From Bacteroidetes bacterium OLB12 (GTDB lineage: Bacteria > Bacteroidota > Bacteroidia > Cytophagales > Cyclobacteriaceae): DNA of 35,325 nt. Each line of letters opens with the position of its first letter. Positions within the stretch are counted from its first letter, which is position 1. The DNA lies in assembly GCA_001567185.1 (NCBI GenBank), contig LNFR01000071.1, positions 1 to 35,325 of the forward strand, given 5' to 3'. Shown here piece by piece: positions 27,822 through 35,325 of the stretch. A program made the position numbers and the translations under genes. The notes under the pieces are model-generated. The model worked only from the letters and a program-made list of their open reading frames with translations. It had not been told where the DNA came from and ran no database searches.

Positions 27822-28624
27822 TGAATTACACCATTAAAAACCTGCCCGAACGCACCACTAAACCCCGCCAAATGGGTTTTACCATGGCCATGGACAAAGG
27901 CCTGAGCGTGCGCGAAGCCGAAGACTTTGTAAGTATTGCGGCCGAACATGTTGACATTGTTAAACTGGGTTGGGCTACCTCGTATGTAACTCCCAACCTG
28001 AAAGACAAACTAAAAGTTTATAAAGATGCCGGCCTGCCCTGTTATTTTGGCGGCACCCTGTTTGAAGCATTTGTAATCCGCGATCAGTTTGATGACTACC
28101 GCAAAGTGCTGGATAAATTCAACATGTCGTTTGCCGAAGTATCGGATGGTTCTATTGATTTAGATCATGACAAAAAGCTGGATTATATCCGCAAACTTTC
28201 AGAACAGGTAACAGTATTATCTGAAGTAGGATCAAAAGATGCGGATAAGATTATTCCACCCTATCAGTGGATTGAGCTCATGCAATCGGAATTAGATGCC
28301 GGGGCCTGGAAAGTAATTGGCGAAGCGCGCGAAGGCGGAAACGTAGGTTTGTTCCGCAGCAGCGGTGAAGTACGCAGCGGTTTGGTACAGGAAATCCTTA
28401 CCAAAATTCCATTCGAAAAGATTATCTGGGAAGCACCTCAAAAAGCACAACAGGTATGGTTTATTAAGCTATTGGGAGCGAATGTAAACCTGGGCAACAT
28501 TGCTCCCAACGAAGTTATCCCGCTGGAAACTATCCGGTTGGGTTTACGTGGCGACACGTTTTTGCATTTCCTTGGTATGGAGCGGAAAAAAGACAACACT
28601 ACGCCTCCTTTTTATGCTGACTAA
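27821..28624 (+). CDS. comA: Phosphosulfolactate synthase (ComA family)
   Basis: 267 aa. ComA-family TIM-barrel pattern: TKPRQMGFTMAMDKGLS, HVDIVKLGWATSYV, GLPCYFGGTLFEAF, EVSDGSIDL, LSEVGSKD, GEAREGGNVGLFRSSGEVR, IIWEAPQKAQQVWFIKLLG and LGLRGDTF. The archaeal enzyme adds sulfite to phosphoenolpyruvate to give (2R)-phospho-3-sulfolactate, for coenzyme M. Coenzyme M is not expected here, so the product more likely feeds sulfolactate or cysteate, the head-group precursor of the sulfonolipids known in gliding Bacteroidetes; that link is inference. No other sulfonate genes are visible nearby. The symbol follows the archaeal family and is unrelated to competence comA. Confidence 0.88.
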   Translation: MNYTIKNLPERTTKPRQMGFTMAMDKGLSVREAEDFVSIAAEHVDIVKLGWATSYVTPNLKDKLKVYKDAGLPCYFGGTLFEAFVIRDQFDDYRKVLDKFNMSFAEVSDGSIDLDHDKKLDYIRKLSEQVTVLSEVGSKDADKIIPPYQWIELMQSELDAGAWKVIGEAREGGNVGLFRSSGEVRSGLVQEILTKIPFEKIIWEAPQKAQQVWFIKLLGANVNLGNIAPNEVIPLETIRLGLRGDTFLHFLGMERKKDNTTPPFYAD

Positions 28625-29572
28625 GTGAATGCCTTGAGAACAACGAAAGACTATCTGCTACTTTTTGTGAAGGGATTGAGCATGGGCGCTGCCGATGTAG
28701 TGCCCGGTGTGTCTGGTGGAACGGTTGCTTTTATAACCGGTATTTACGAAGAGCTTATTCAATCCATCAAATCAATTGATGTTTCAGCACTCCGGTTGCT
28801 CCTGAAATTTCGTATTGCCGAATTCTGGAAAGTAATCAATGGAAATTTTCTGATTACCCTGCTGGCCGGAATTTTTGTGAGCCTGCTGTCATTATCCAAG
28901 CTCATGATTTACCTTTTGGAACATCACCCCATTTCCATCTGGTCGTTCTTTTTTGGGTTGATCCTTATTTCCACTCCCCTGATTTTGCGTGATATTAAGA
29001 AGTGGAGTGTTGCCCCGATAATTTCATTTTTTATTGGAGCAGGCCTTGCCTACTGGATAACCATCGTATCTCCTACCGAAACGCCTACCAACCTGTTTTT
29101 TATATTTTGTTGCGGGGCTATTGCTATTTGTGCCATGATCTTACCCGGCATATCCGGTGCATTCATATTATTACTGTTGGGCAAGTACGAATACATGATT
29201 ACCGCCCTTACCCAATTCAACCTTCCGGTTATATTGGTATTTGTTACGGGTTGTGTACTGGGTTTACTTGGCTTTTCGCATTTCCTGAACTGGATATTGA
29301 AAAATTACCGGTATGCCACCTTAGCCCTGCTGGCCGGTTTTATGCTGGGTTCCTTAAACAAGGTGTGGCCCTGGAAAGAAGTAATAGCCTATCGCCTTAA
29401 TTCCGCAGGTGAACAAGTGCCCGCATTTGATAAAAGTATTGCTCCCTGGCATTACCTTGCCACTACCGGACAAGACCCGCAAATATTGAAAGCCATCCTG
29501 TTTGCCATGCTGGGCATTATCCTGGTAATTGGTATAGAAAAAACAGCGGCATATCTAAAGACAAAATCCTAA
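28625..29572 (+). CDS. popT: DUF368 membrane protein, PopT-type undecaprenyl-phosphate transporter
   Basis: 315 aa, starting with a GTG that touches the comA stop codon; a nearby TTG is a weaker alternative. About eight to nine membrane segments. Two repeated signature motifs are visible: GAADVVPGVSGGTVAFITG near the N-terminus and CAMILPGISGAFILLLLG in the middle, an internal pseudo-repeat of the two halves of the DUF368 fold. DUF368 proteins were recently shown to return undecaprenyl phosphate across the inner membrane, so that the carrier can be reused for peptidoglycan and surface polysaccharides. The upstream exopolysaccharide genes would use the same carrier. It is followed by aroE after 7 bases. 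Confidence 0.88.
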   Translation: MNALRTTKDYLLLFVKGLSMGAADVVPGVSGGTVAFITGIYEELIQSIKSIDVSALRLLLKFRIAEFWKVINGNFLITLLAGIFVSLLSLSKLMIYLLEHHPISIWSFFFGLILISTPLILRDIKKWSVAPIISFFIGAGLAYWITIVSPTETPTNLFFIFCCGAIAICAMILPGISGAFILLLLGKYEYMITALTQFNLPVILVFVTGCVLGLLGFSHFLNWILKNYRYATLALLAGFMLGSLNKVWPWKEVIAYRLNSAGEQVPAFDKSIAPWHYLATTGQDPQILKAILFAMLGIILVIGIEKTAAYLKTKS

Positions 29573-29579
29573 CCCCACT

Positions 29580-30324
29580 ATGGAAAAGAAATTTGGCCTG
29601 ATAGGCGAAACCGTTAGCCATTCCTTTTCGAAATCATATTTCGATGAGAAATTTTTTCGCGAAGGTTTACGCGATTATCATTACGATTTGTACTCGCTCC
29701 CTTCCATTGACGATCTGAAAAAACTTTTGGAAGAAAATCCGGAGCTGGCAGGACTTAATGTTACCATTCCTTACAAGGAACAAGTAATTAAATTTTTAAG
29801 CGATATTGATACCGATGCAAAAAAGATCGGAGCAGTAAACGTAATTAAAATTGAAGGTGGTAAACTGAAAGGTTTTAATACGGATAGCGGAGCGTTTTAC
29901 GAGTCGCTTGAAAAATGGTATCCGCGCACCGAAGCATCCAAGGCGTTAATTCTGGGTACAGGAGGTTCGGCCAAAGCGGTGCAGCAAGCGCTGATCAAGC
30001 TAAAAATTCCATATGAAATGGTTTCGCGCGAAGCAGGCAAAGGCCAGCATACCTACGAGAGTTTACAAAAAGACGGTAGCCCGATAACCAACGCAAACCT
30101 GATTATCAACACCAGCCCGCTGGGCATGTCACCCAACTACCAACAGCTTTCCACCCATTGATTACGATTTGCTTACAGCCGATCACTACGTGTACGACCT
30201 GATATACAATCCGGCCCGCACTATGTTTTTGCAAAAAGCAGAAATGCGCAATTCGCATATTAAAAATGGATTGGAAATGCTGCACATCCAGGCGGAGAAA
30301 TCGTGGGCTATCTGGAATAACTAG
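29580..30324 (+). CDS. aroE: Shikimate dehydrogenase, one indel
   Basis: Reduces 3-dehydroshikimate to shikimate with NADPH. Motifs: GLIGETVSHSFSKSYF (shikimate Ser pair), NVTIPYKEQV with catalytic Lys66, NTDSGAF with Asp102, the nucleotide loop GTGGSAKAV and NTSPLGMSP. The frame then stops early. Removing one T from 30148-30150 restores YQQLPPIDYDLLTADHYVYDLIYNPART (shown here over the join only) and the C-terminal QAEKSWAIWNN before TAG at 30322-30324. Repaired length is ~247 aa, normal for the Bacteroidetes type. The stop codon lies within the first bases of the palindromic repeat element that follows. Last gene of the TPR-comA-popT-aroE run. Confidence 0.93.
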
Positions 30325-30455
30325 AAGCCATCTTAAAAATACACTTAAGGATGAATGTCATGCCGGATTTATTCCGGCATCCCAACCTTTCCGCACAGAT
30401 TCCGAGATCGCGGAACGCTGTCCGCGATGACAAAGTATTTTTGAGATGGCTTCTA
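30322..30455. repeat. 134-bp palindromic interspersed element (MITE/REP-like) with 21-bp terminal inverted repeats
   Basis: The ends (30322-30342 and 30435-30455) are inverted repeats matching at 20 of 21 positions, beginning TAGAAGCCATCT. Inside, TGTCAT (30356) pairs with ATGACA (30427), and two hairpins lie within: ATGCCGGA/TCCGGCAT (30360-30380, 5-base loop) and ATCGCGGA/TCCGCGAT (30407-30428, 6-base loop). The predicted fold is a branched cloverleaf. No open reading frame. It is flanked by, or ends in, TA dinucleotides, which would fit a Tc1/mariner-IS630-type target. It covers the aroE stop codon and lies before uvrB. Confidence 0.8.
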
Positions 30456-30569
30456 ACATTTTATTTTTTGCCAGTTGACAACCGTATGTCAGCAGGCATT
30501 TTGAAACTGCAACTATTTAGCCCGTAAATCAGTTAGGCCTTTTGAAATAACTGGCTTAGATTTACCCCA

Positions 30570-32593
30570 ATGGATTTCATTCTCAGCAGCGAGTATTCAC
30601 CCACGGGCGATCAGCCCCAGGCTATTCAAAAATTAGTACAGGGCCTTAGCGAGGGCGAAGCACACCAGACTTTATTGGGCGTAACCGGTTCGGGTAAAAC
30701 ATTCACCGTAGCAATGTGGTAGCGCAGGTAAACCGGCCTACCCTTGTGCTTAGTCATAATAAAACACTGGCTGCTCAATTGTATGGCGAGTTCAAACAGT
30801 TCTTCCCCGAAAATGCGGTTGAGTATTTTATTTCCTACTACGACTATTATCAGCCGGAAGCTTATATCCCTTCCTCCAATCTTTACATCGAAAAAGATCT
30901 TTCCATCAATGAAGAAATTGAAAAATTACGATTGAGTGCTACCTCTTCTTTATTGAGCGGCCGCAGAGATGTATTGGTTGTGGCTTCGGTATCGTGCATT
31001 TATGGAATTGGCAACCCGGAAGAGTTTGGAAAGAATCGCATTCAACTTCGTGTGGGCGAAATGATACCGCGTAATAAACTTTTGTTTGCCCTGGTAGATA
31101 TTCTTTACCACCGCACAGAAGCCGAATTTAAGCGCGGTACTTTTCGCGTTAAGGGCGATACGGTAGATATTTTTCTGGCTTATGCCGATTATGCATTGCG
31201 TATTTATTTTTTTGGTGATGAGATTGAAGCCATTCAATTGATTGACCCCATTCTGGGTAAAAAAATTGCCGATGAAAAAACTGCTGTGATATTTCCAGCT
31301 AATTTATTTGTTACGGGCAAAGAGTTGTTGCACACGGCCATTCGCGAAATTCAAGACGACCTGGTGCTGCAGGTAGATATGTTTGAGCAGGAACGAAAAC
31401 ACTTAGAAGCCAAACGTTTGAAAGAACGCACTGAATTTGACCTGGAAATGATGCGCGAGCTGGGTTATTGCAGCGGCATAGAAAATTACTCCCGTTACTT
31501 TGACAGGCGTTCGGTTGGCGCCCGACCGTTTTGCCTGATCGACTATTTTCCAGATGATTTTTTGTTGGTGATTGACGAGAGCCACGTAACCGTGCCGCAA
31601 GTACGCGCTATGTGGGGTGGCGATCGTTCACGAAAAGTAAACCTGGTGGACTATGGATTTCGGTTGCCTTCTGCGTTGGATAACCGGCCGCTTACGTTTA
31701 ATGAATTTGAAAGCCTGGTTAATCAGGTAATCTATGTAAGTGCTACTCCGGCTGAGTACGAATTAAGAAAATCGGAAGGTGTAGTTATTGAACAACTCAT
31801 TCGCCCTACCGGGTTGCTTGATCCGCACATTGACGTGCGACCCAGTCGCACCCAAATTGACGATTTGTTTGAAGAGATTGACGAACGCGTTAAAAAGAAA
31901 GAGCGGGTATTGGTAACCACACTTACAAAACGGATGGCCGAAGAACTTACCAAGTTTATGGCGCGGGCGGCTATCAAGTGTCGGTATATTCACTCGGAGG
32001 TTACAACACTTGATCGTGTAGAGATTTTGCGCGAACTACGGCTGGGTGTGTTTGATGTACTGGTGGGTGTAAACCTGCTGCGCGAAGGATTGGATTTACC
32101 GGAGGTATCGCTGGTGGCGATTATGGATGCTGATAAAGAAGGGTTCCTGCGCAATCAGCGTTCGTTGGTGCAAACCATCGGGCGGGCAGCCCGTAATGAA
32201 AACGGAAAAGTAATTATGTATGCCGATACGATTACCGAATCGATGCAACTGGCTATTGATGAAACCAACAGGCGCAGAAAAATTCAGCAAGATTATAACC
32301 TGGCACATGGCATAACTCCCAGAACGGTGCTCAAGTCAAAAGATTCGATACTGGGGCAAACCAAAGTGGCCGACTCGAAGAAGACTACCAAACGGTATTA
32401 TATCGAGGAAGAAGAAAAATCGCTGGCGGCTGATCCGGTTGTTGCCTACCTGAGCAAACCTGAATTAGAAAAAATGGCCGATCGCACACGCAAGGCAATG
32501 GAAAAAGCCGCGAAGGAACTGGAGTTTATGGAAGCGGCACGCCTGCGCGATGAGTACCTTGCCATTCAGAAATTGTTAGAGGAAAAAAAATAA
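30570..32593 (+). CDS. uvrB: UvrABC system protein B, one indel
   Basis: Damage-recognition helicase of nucleotide excision repair. ATG 30570 gives [19 protein letters not shown], the standard start, and Walker A GVTGSGKT (Lys43). The frame stops two codons after VAM. Adding one A at 30713-30714 restores [21 protein letters not shown]. Downstream the beta-hairpin ([21 protein letters not shown] region), DESHVTVPQ (DEAD-like box II), [39 protein letters not shown] and QTIGRAARN are all intact, with a C-terminal UVR motif ([19 protein letters not shown]). Repaired length is 674 aa, normal. An intact gene is expected in the living cell, which makes the indel a likely sequencing error. Confidence 0.96.
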
Positions 32594-32599
32594 ATCACG

Positions 32600-33040
32600 A
32601 TGCAAAAAGTTTATTTTATTATATCTGTTTTAGTTGTGGCTTCCGGAACCTTACAAGCACAAAGCAACAACGACCTATTATTAAGTGGTGGTTTTGATCT
32701 GATCAAAACCGACTACGCGCGGTTTGGCGATAAATTTCAGTTTGGTGCTGAGGCCAATTATTTTGTAGTTCGCCACTTCGCAGCCGGAGGTGGTTTAGAG
32801 TTATGGACACGGCCTCAAAGCTCATTTACCATGGGCATGCGCTACTATCCGCTCGATAATTTTTTTGTGCGCTTCCGCGGATTAATTGGAGCCAACGATG
32901 TAGCCCTGGGTGGTGGTTGGTCTAAACCAATTAATGAAAAGTGGCGTTTTGAAGCGATGGGTGATTTTTACTTCGGGCAAACCGAATTTGGAATCCGGGC
33001 TGGTGTAGGCTATGTGATCAAAAATAAAAACAGTCAATAG
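32600..33040 (+). CDS. Small exported beta-barrel-like protein of unknown function
   Basis: 146 aa. Signal peptide MQKVYFIISVLVVASGTLQAQ, then eight or so short amphipathic strands (LLLSGGFDLIKTDY, FQFGAEANYFVV, FAAGGGLELW, FTMGMRYYPLD, FFVRFRGLIGAN, VALGGGWSKPI, WRFEAMGDFYF, FGIRAGVGYVI). This is the pattern of a small outer-membrane barrel of the OMP_b-brl type. It starts 6 bases after uvrB and may ride on its transcript. Function unknown. Confidence 0.75.
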   Translation: MQKVYFIISVLVVASGTLQAQSNNDLLLSGGFDLIKTDYARFGDKFQFGAEANYFVVRHFAAGGGLELWTRPQSSFTMGMRYYPLDNFFVRFRGLIGANDVALGGGWSKPINEKWRFEAMGDFYFGQTEFGIRAGVGYVIKNKNSQ

Positions 33041-33060
33041 CCAATTTGCCGGCATTACAT

Positions 33061-33733
33061 CTAAACATCTTTCAGGTTTCTGGTAAAAACCAATCGCAGG
33101 CTTAGATCGTTTGCTTTGGTATCGGATTCACTTCGCATAGCCACTCACACCAAAACTATGCGCGTAAGTCCATACCCGGTGTGGTGTTAGCGGAGGGAAG
33201 TAAAGGAAATCACCGGGATGAATGGTTGTTTCGTAAATGTAATTCGCATCCAGGTCGAGCGGTGGATCCTGGTAGTTGCCTGCTTTATCGGGAACAAACG
33301 GATTCTTATCTGCATCTATCAATTGCCATTTTTTAATTCCCTGTTGTAAATACATCCAACCACCTCCGTGATTGGGATCTACATGCAGCGGTGTGTATGA
33401 ACCGTTTCGCGTAAGCGTAAGGCAAATTTTCTTTCTTGATTTTTTTACAGACTTTAACAATACATCCGGAAGTTCCGCATCGAGCAGAACCGGAAAAGGT
33501 GCATCTACAATATTCATGGAAAGCGACTCCTGCCGGAATTGCCGGAAGGCTTCGCTTGCCCACATCCACAACTCGGCTCCACCCTTTCCATAACCAAACA
33601 ACTCCATGTCCTTCCGGCTGGCTCGTTCTTCGCAGGTGGAAAGGTTGCATGGAAGGTTAAGACCACGAATAACAAAGGGAGTTGTGAGGGATAACCCTTC
33701 CTGAAGGGTACTTGCTTCCGGAATATTTTTCAT
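33061..33733 (-). CDS. Cupin-like JmjC-type (2-oxoglutarate/Fe(II)) protein, probable C-terminal indel
   Basis: The open frame is 201 aa (33128-33733). Metal site: the HxD pair in YTPLHVDPNHGGGWMY and a distal His in PLTPHRVW, preceded by QGIKKWQLI and HPGDFLYFPP, as in cupin_8/JmjC-like hydroxylases and tRNA or protein hydroxylases of the family. Removing one A (TT at 33132-33133 on the plus strand) extends the frame past the TGA to SESDTKANDLSLRLVFTRN and a stop at 33061-33063, which reads like true coding sequence, so I give the longer span. Substrate unknown. Convergent with the beta-barrel gene (20-base gap). Confidence 0.75.
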
Positions 33734-33774
33734 GGACTTAAATATAACAGAAACACCTGCTCACCTCAAAACGA

Positions 33775-33810
33775 CATGCTTAGTTGTTGGAGTAGATAGG
33801 ACTCCGCATG
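33775..33810 (-). terminator. Possible terminator hairpin after the MFS gene
   Basis: Nested stems CATGC/GCATG (33775-33779, 33806-33810) and GGAGT/ACTCC (33789-33793, 33801-33805) lie just beyond the 3' end of the MFS gene, followed on the minus strand by TTTT. An unpaired bulge makes it weak. Confidence 0.25.
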
Positions 33811-33819
33811 CCCTGATTT

Positions 33820-35057
33820 TTATTTAACAATCATCTCTTTCTTTAGCGTAAGCCGAATGAGAATAAAACTGATCAATGTAAGCACCGCGCCAAGCATCAT
33901 GGCCACCCCGGGAAAATAAAACGGAGTTTTTGGGCCGATGAAGTACGCGAAGACGTTGTTCATTACCAGCGGACCGATAATGGCAGAAATGCTCATCAAA
34001 CTTGTAAAGCCGCCTTGCAATTCCCCTTGTTCATTCGGTGGTACAATGCCCGACATAATTCCCTGCAAACCTGTACCTGCAATACTTCCCAAACAATAAA
34101 TTATAATAATGCCGTACATCATCCAGCCCTGTGTAGCCAACGCGTATAACACAAAGCTGAGCAAGTACAAACCCATGCCCACGTTTACACTTCGCAGTTG
34201 ACCAAGTTTGGGAATAATTATACGAATCAGCGCGCCTTGAATAATGGCGAAGGCAATACCCACAACAGCCAGCGAGATGCCTACTTCCTTCAGGCTCCAA
34301 TCAAATTTTTCTTTGGTATAATAAGGCCAGTTGCTTTGTACGGCATGCGAGGCTATGTATAAAAAGATAAGGGAGCCCAGCAATCCGAAAATAAGCGGAT
34401 ACCGTTTTAGTGCAACCAGGGTGCCGATGGGATTGGCACGCTTCCATTCAAATTTTCTTCTGTTCTCGGGCTTAAGCGATTCGGGCAAGATAAAAAATCC
34501 GTAAAGAAAATTCAGGAAGGTAAGCCCGGCCGAAACCATGAAAGGTACACGCAGTCCGAGGTCGCCCAGGAAGCCACCCAACACCGGGCCAATAATAAAC
34601 CCAAGTCCAAAGCGGCGCCAATCATTCCAAAGTTTTTGCACGGTCTTCGGGTGCACTAATATCGGCTATATAAGCGCCACCTGTTGTAAAGCTGGCACCC
34701 ATAATACCGGCTACCACGCGCCCATGCAAAAAGCCAGGCCAGGTTGGGTGCAAAGGATAGAAAAAGATAATCAATGGTAAACCCAAGTAACGAACCGAGT
34801 AAAACGGGCCGCCTTCCGTATCGGTCGCTAAGCGAACCAATTACCGGGGCAAACAAAAACTGAATAAACGCATACGCAAAGAGCAGCCACGCACCCATGG
34901 TGCTGGCATACCCCATTGCCTCGCTTGCTTTCGGATCAAGGTTTGCAAGATCTATGATCAAATCGGGCATAATGGGGATAATGATACCAAGGCCAATTAC
35001 ATCGATTAGTAAGGTTATGAAAATAAACGTGATGGCAGGCTTGCGGGTGGATGTCAT
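33820..35057 (-). CDS. MFS drug/metabolite exporter (TCR/Tet-like), three indels
   Basis: The N-terminal frame ([28 protein letters not shown]) covers helices 1-3 and the motif A loop [15 protein letters not shown]. The second frame supplies [29 protein letters not shown], and the third supplies [16 protein letters not shown] to the end. The joins are an extra A in 34728-34732, a missing base in 34633-34637 and a missing base in 34609-34611. The repaired reading over the last two is [20 protein letters not shown], standard for the family. About 412 aa and 12 membrane helices. TCR/Tet-type drug:H+ antiporters export tetracyclines and other compounds, but the family also contains sugar and metabolite exporters; the substrate cannot be read from this sequence. 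Confidence 0.88.
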
Positions 35058-35178
35058 TTGGAGGGGTGGATACTACCTTGCAAAATAGCAGAATATTTTG
35101 ATGGCGGATATCCGAACATCCGAATGGTGCCTGAAAAAGGCCTTTCTATCTCGCAAAAGATCGGTATATTTATGGGTA

Positions 35179-35215
35179 TATAAGCACCTGGGTGCTTATA
35201 GCCAAACGTTGTGTG
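35179..35215. repeat. Perfect 10-bp inverted repeat plus adjacent GCCAAACGTTGTGTG motif
   Basis: TATAAGCACC (35179-35188), a 2-base centre TG, and GGTGCTTATA (35191-35200), directly followed by GCCAAACGTTGTGTG (35201-35215), itself containing the dyad AACGTT. It lies 23 bases before the start codon of an AT-rich gene at the right edge. The arrangement could be a recombination site (the GCCAAAC/GTTGTGT half-sites are each one base off the integron attC R-box consensus), a mobile-repeat end or an operator. None is proven. Confidence 0.55.
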
Positions 35216-35238
35216 TACCTTAAACAAACAGCGGTACA

Positions 35239-35325
35239 ATGAAAGACTATTACAAAACATTAGAAATAGACATAAAGACAAGATTGAAAACAAAGAAAAT
35301 GCCAGCCGCACAAATGGCACATTTG
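35239..35325 (+). CDS. Start of an AT-rich gene of unknown function, cut by the window edge
   Basis: ATG 35239 opens a frame of 29 codons without stop to the last base: MKDYYKTLEIDIKTRLKT then KKMPAAQMAHL. It is rich in Lys, Thr and Ile and uses A-ending codons, unlike the neighbouring genes. Nothing recognisable in the visible part. It follows the hairpin/GTTGTGTG motif, so it may be a cassette-like or transferred gene. It could be non-coding chance sequence, because only 87 bases are visible. Confidence 0.45.
   Translation, partial: MKDYYKTLEIDIKTRLKTKKMPAAQMAHL

Noticed and set aside
30322-30455. The palindromic element as an ordinary terminator, riboswitch or CRISPR repeat
   Set aside because: Outer 21-bp ends plus three inner stems exceed a terminator; no riboswitch core or repeated spacer units are present.
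33820-35057. Naming the MFS protein as a tetracycline resistance gene
   Set aside because: Only family-level motifs are visible; TCR/Tet-like exporters include many non-resistance transporters.

Overview
The window looks like chromosomal DNA of a gliding-type Bacteroidetes, probably a member of the order Cytophagales. The evidence is a PorP/SprF-family protein beside substrates that carry the gliding-motility-associated (type B) C-terminal sorting domain of the type IX secretion system (T9SS), a TPR-hybrid two-component regulator with an AraC-type output, a DUF4136 protein, a ComA-type phosphosulfolactate synthase, TTG/TAnnTTTG-like promoter candidates and a moderate GC content. No tRNA, rRNA, CRISPR array, prophage or complete insertion sequence was seen.

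Layout. (1) 1-6000 is a T9SS surface-protein locus: the 3' tip of one type B substrate, a decayed orphan copy of a second sorting-domain tail directly behind its stop codon, a PorP/SprF partner, and an intact 1594-residue adhesin-like substrate (laminin-B-like domain, two IPT/TIG domains, 14 FG-GAP repeats, Ig-like modules, sorting domain). (2) 6200-10010 holds a hybrid sensor kinase/response regulator and an outer-membrane beta-barrel protein. (3) 10099-15290 holds two divergent exported peptidases (M28 lipoprotein and an S9 oligopeptidase-B-like lipoprotein) and an uncharacterised exported protein. (4) 15440-20198 is mostly housekeeping: pyrD, a DUF4136 protein, xerD, aroQ, a YbjN-like protein and hflX. 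(5) 20372-26313 is a tightly packed exopolysaccharide module: GT4 glycosyltransferase, outer-membrane polysaccharide export lipoprotein, Wzc-like chain-length/tyrosine kinase, PHP-type tyrosine phosphatase and an extended SDR. (6) 26412-30324 is a second tight run: TPR protein, phosphosulfolactate synthase, DUF368 (PopT-type) undecaprenyl-phosphate transporter and shikimate dehydrogenase. It ends in a 134-bp palindromic repeat element. (7) 30570-35057 holds uvrB, a small beta-barrel protein, a JmjC/cupin-like protein and an MFS exporter. The last ~150 bases hold a perfect hairpin, a distinctive downstream motif and the start of an AT-rich gene that runs off the edge.

Functional links. The T9SS substrates, the polysaccharide export system, the C55-P recycling transporter and the sulfonate gene all concern the cell surface of a gliding Gram-negative bacterium. 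AroQ and AroE both belong to the shikimate pathway.

Sequence quality. Eight genes are broken by single-base indels, about 13 in all, mostly in homopolymers and including uvrB, xerD, pyrD and aroE. Each is repaired by adding or removing one base. I read these as consensus errors of a long-read or low-coverage assembly, and I annotate each broken gene over its full repaired span.
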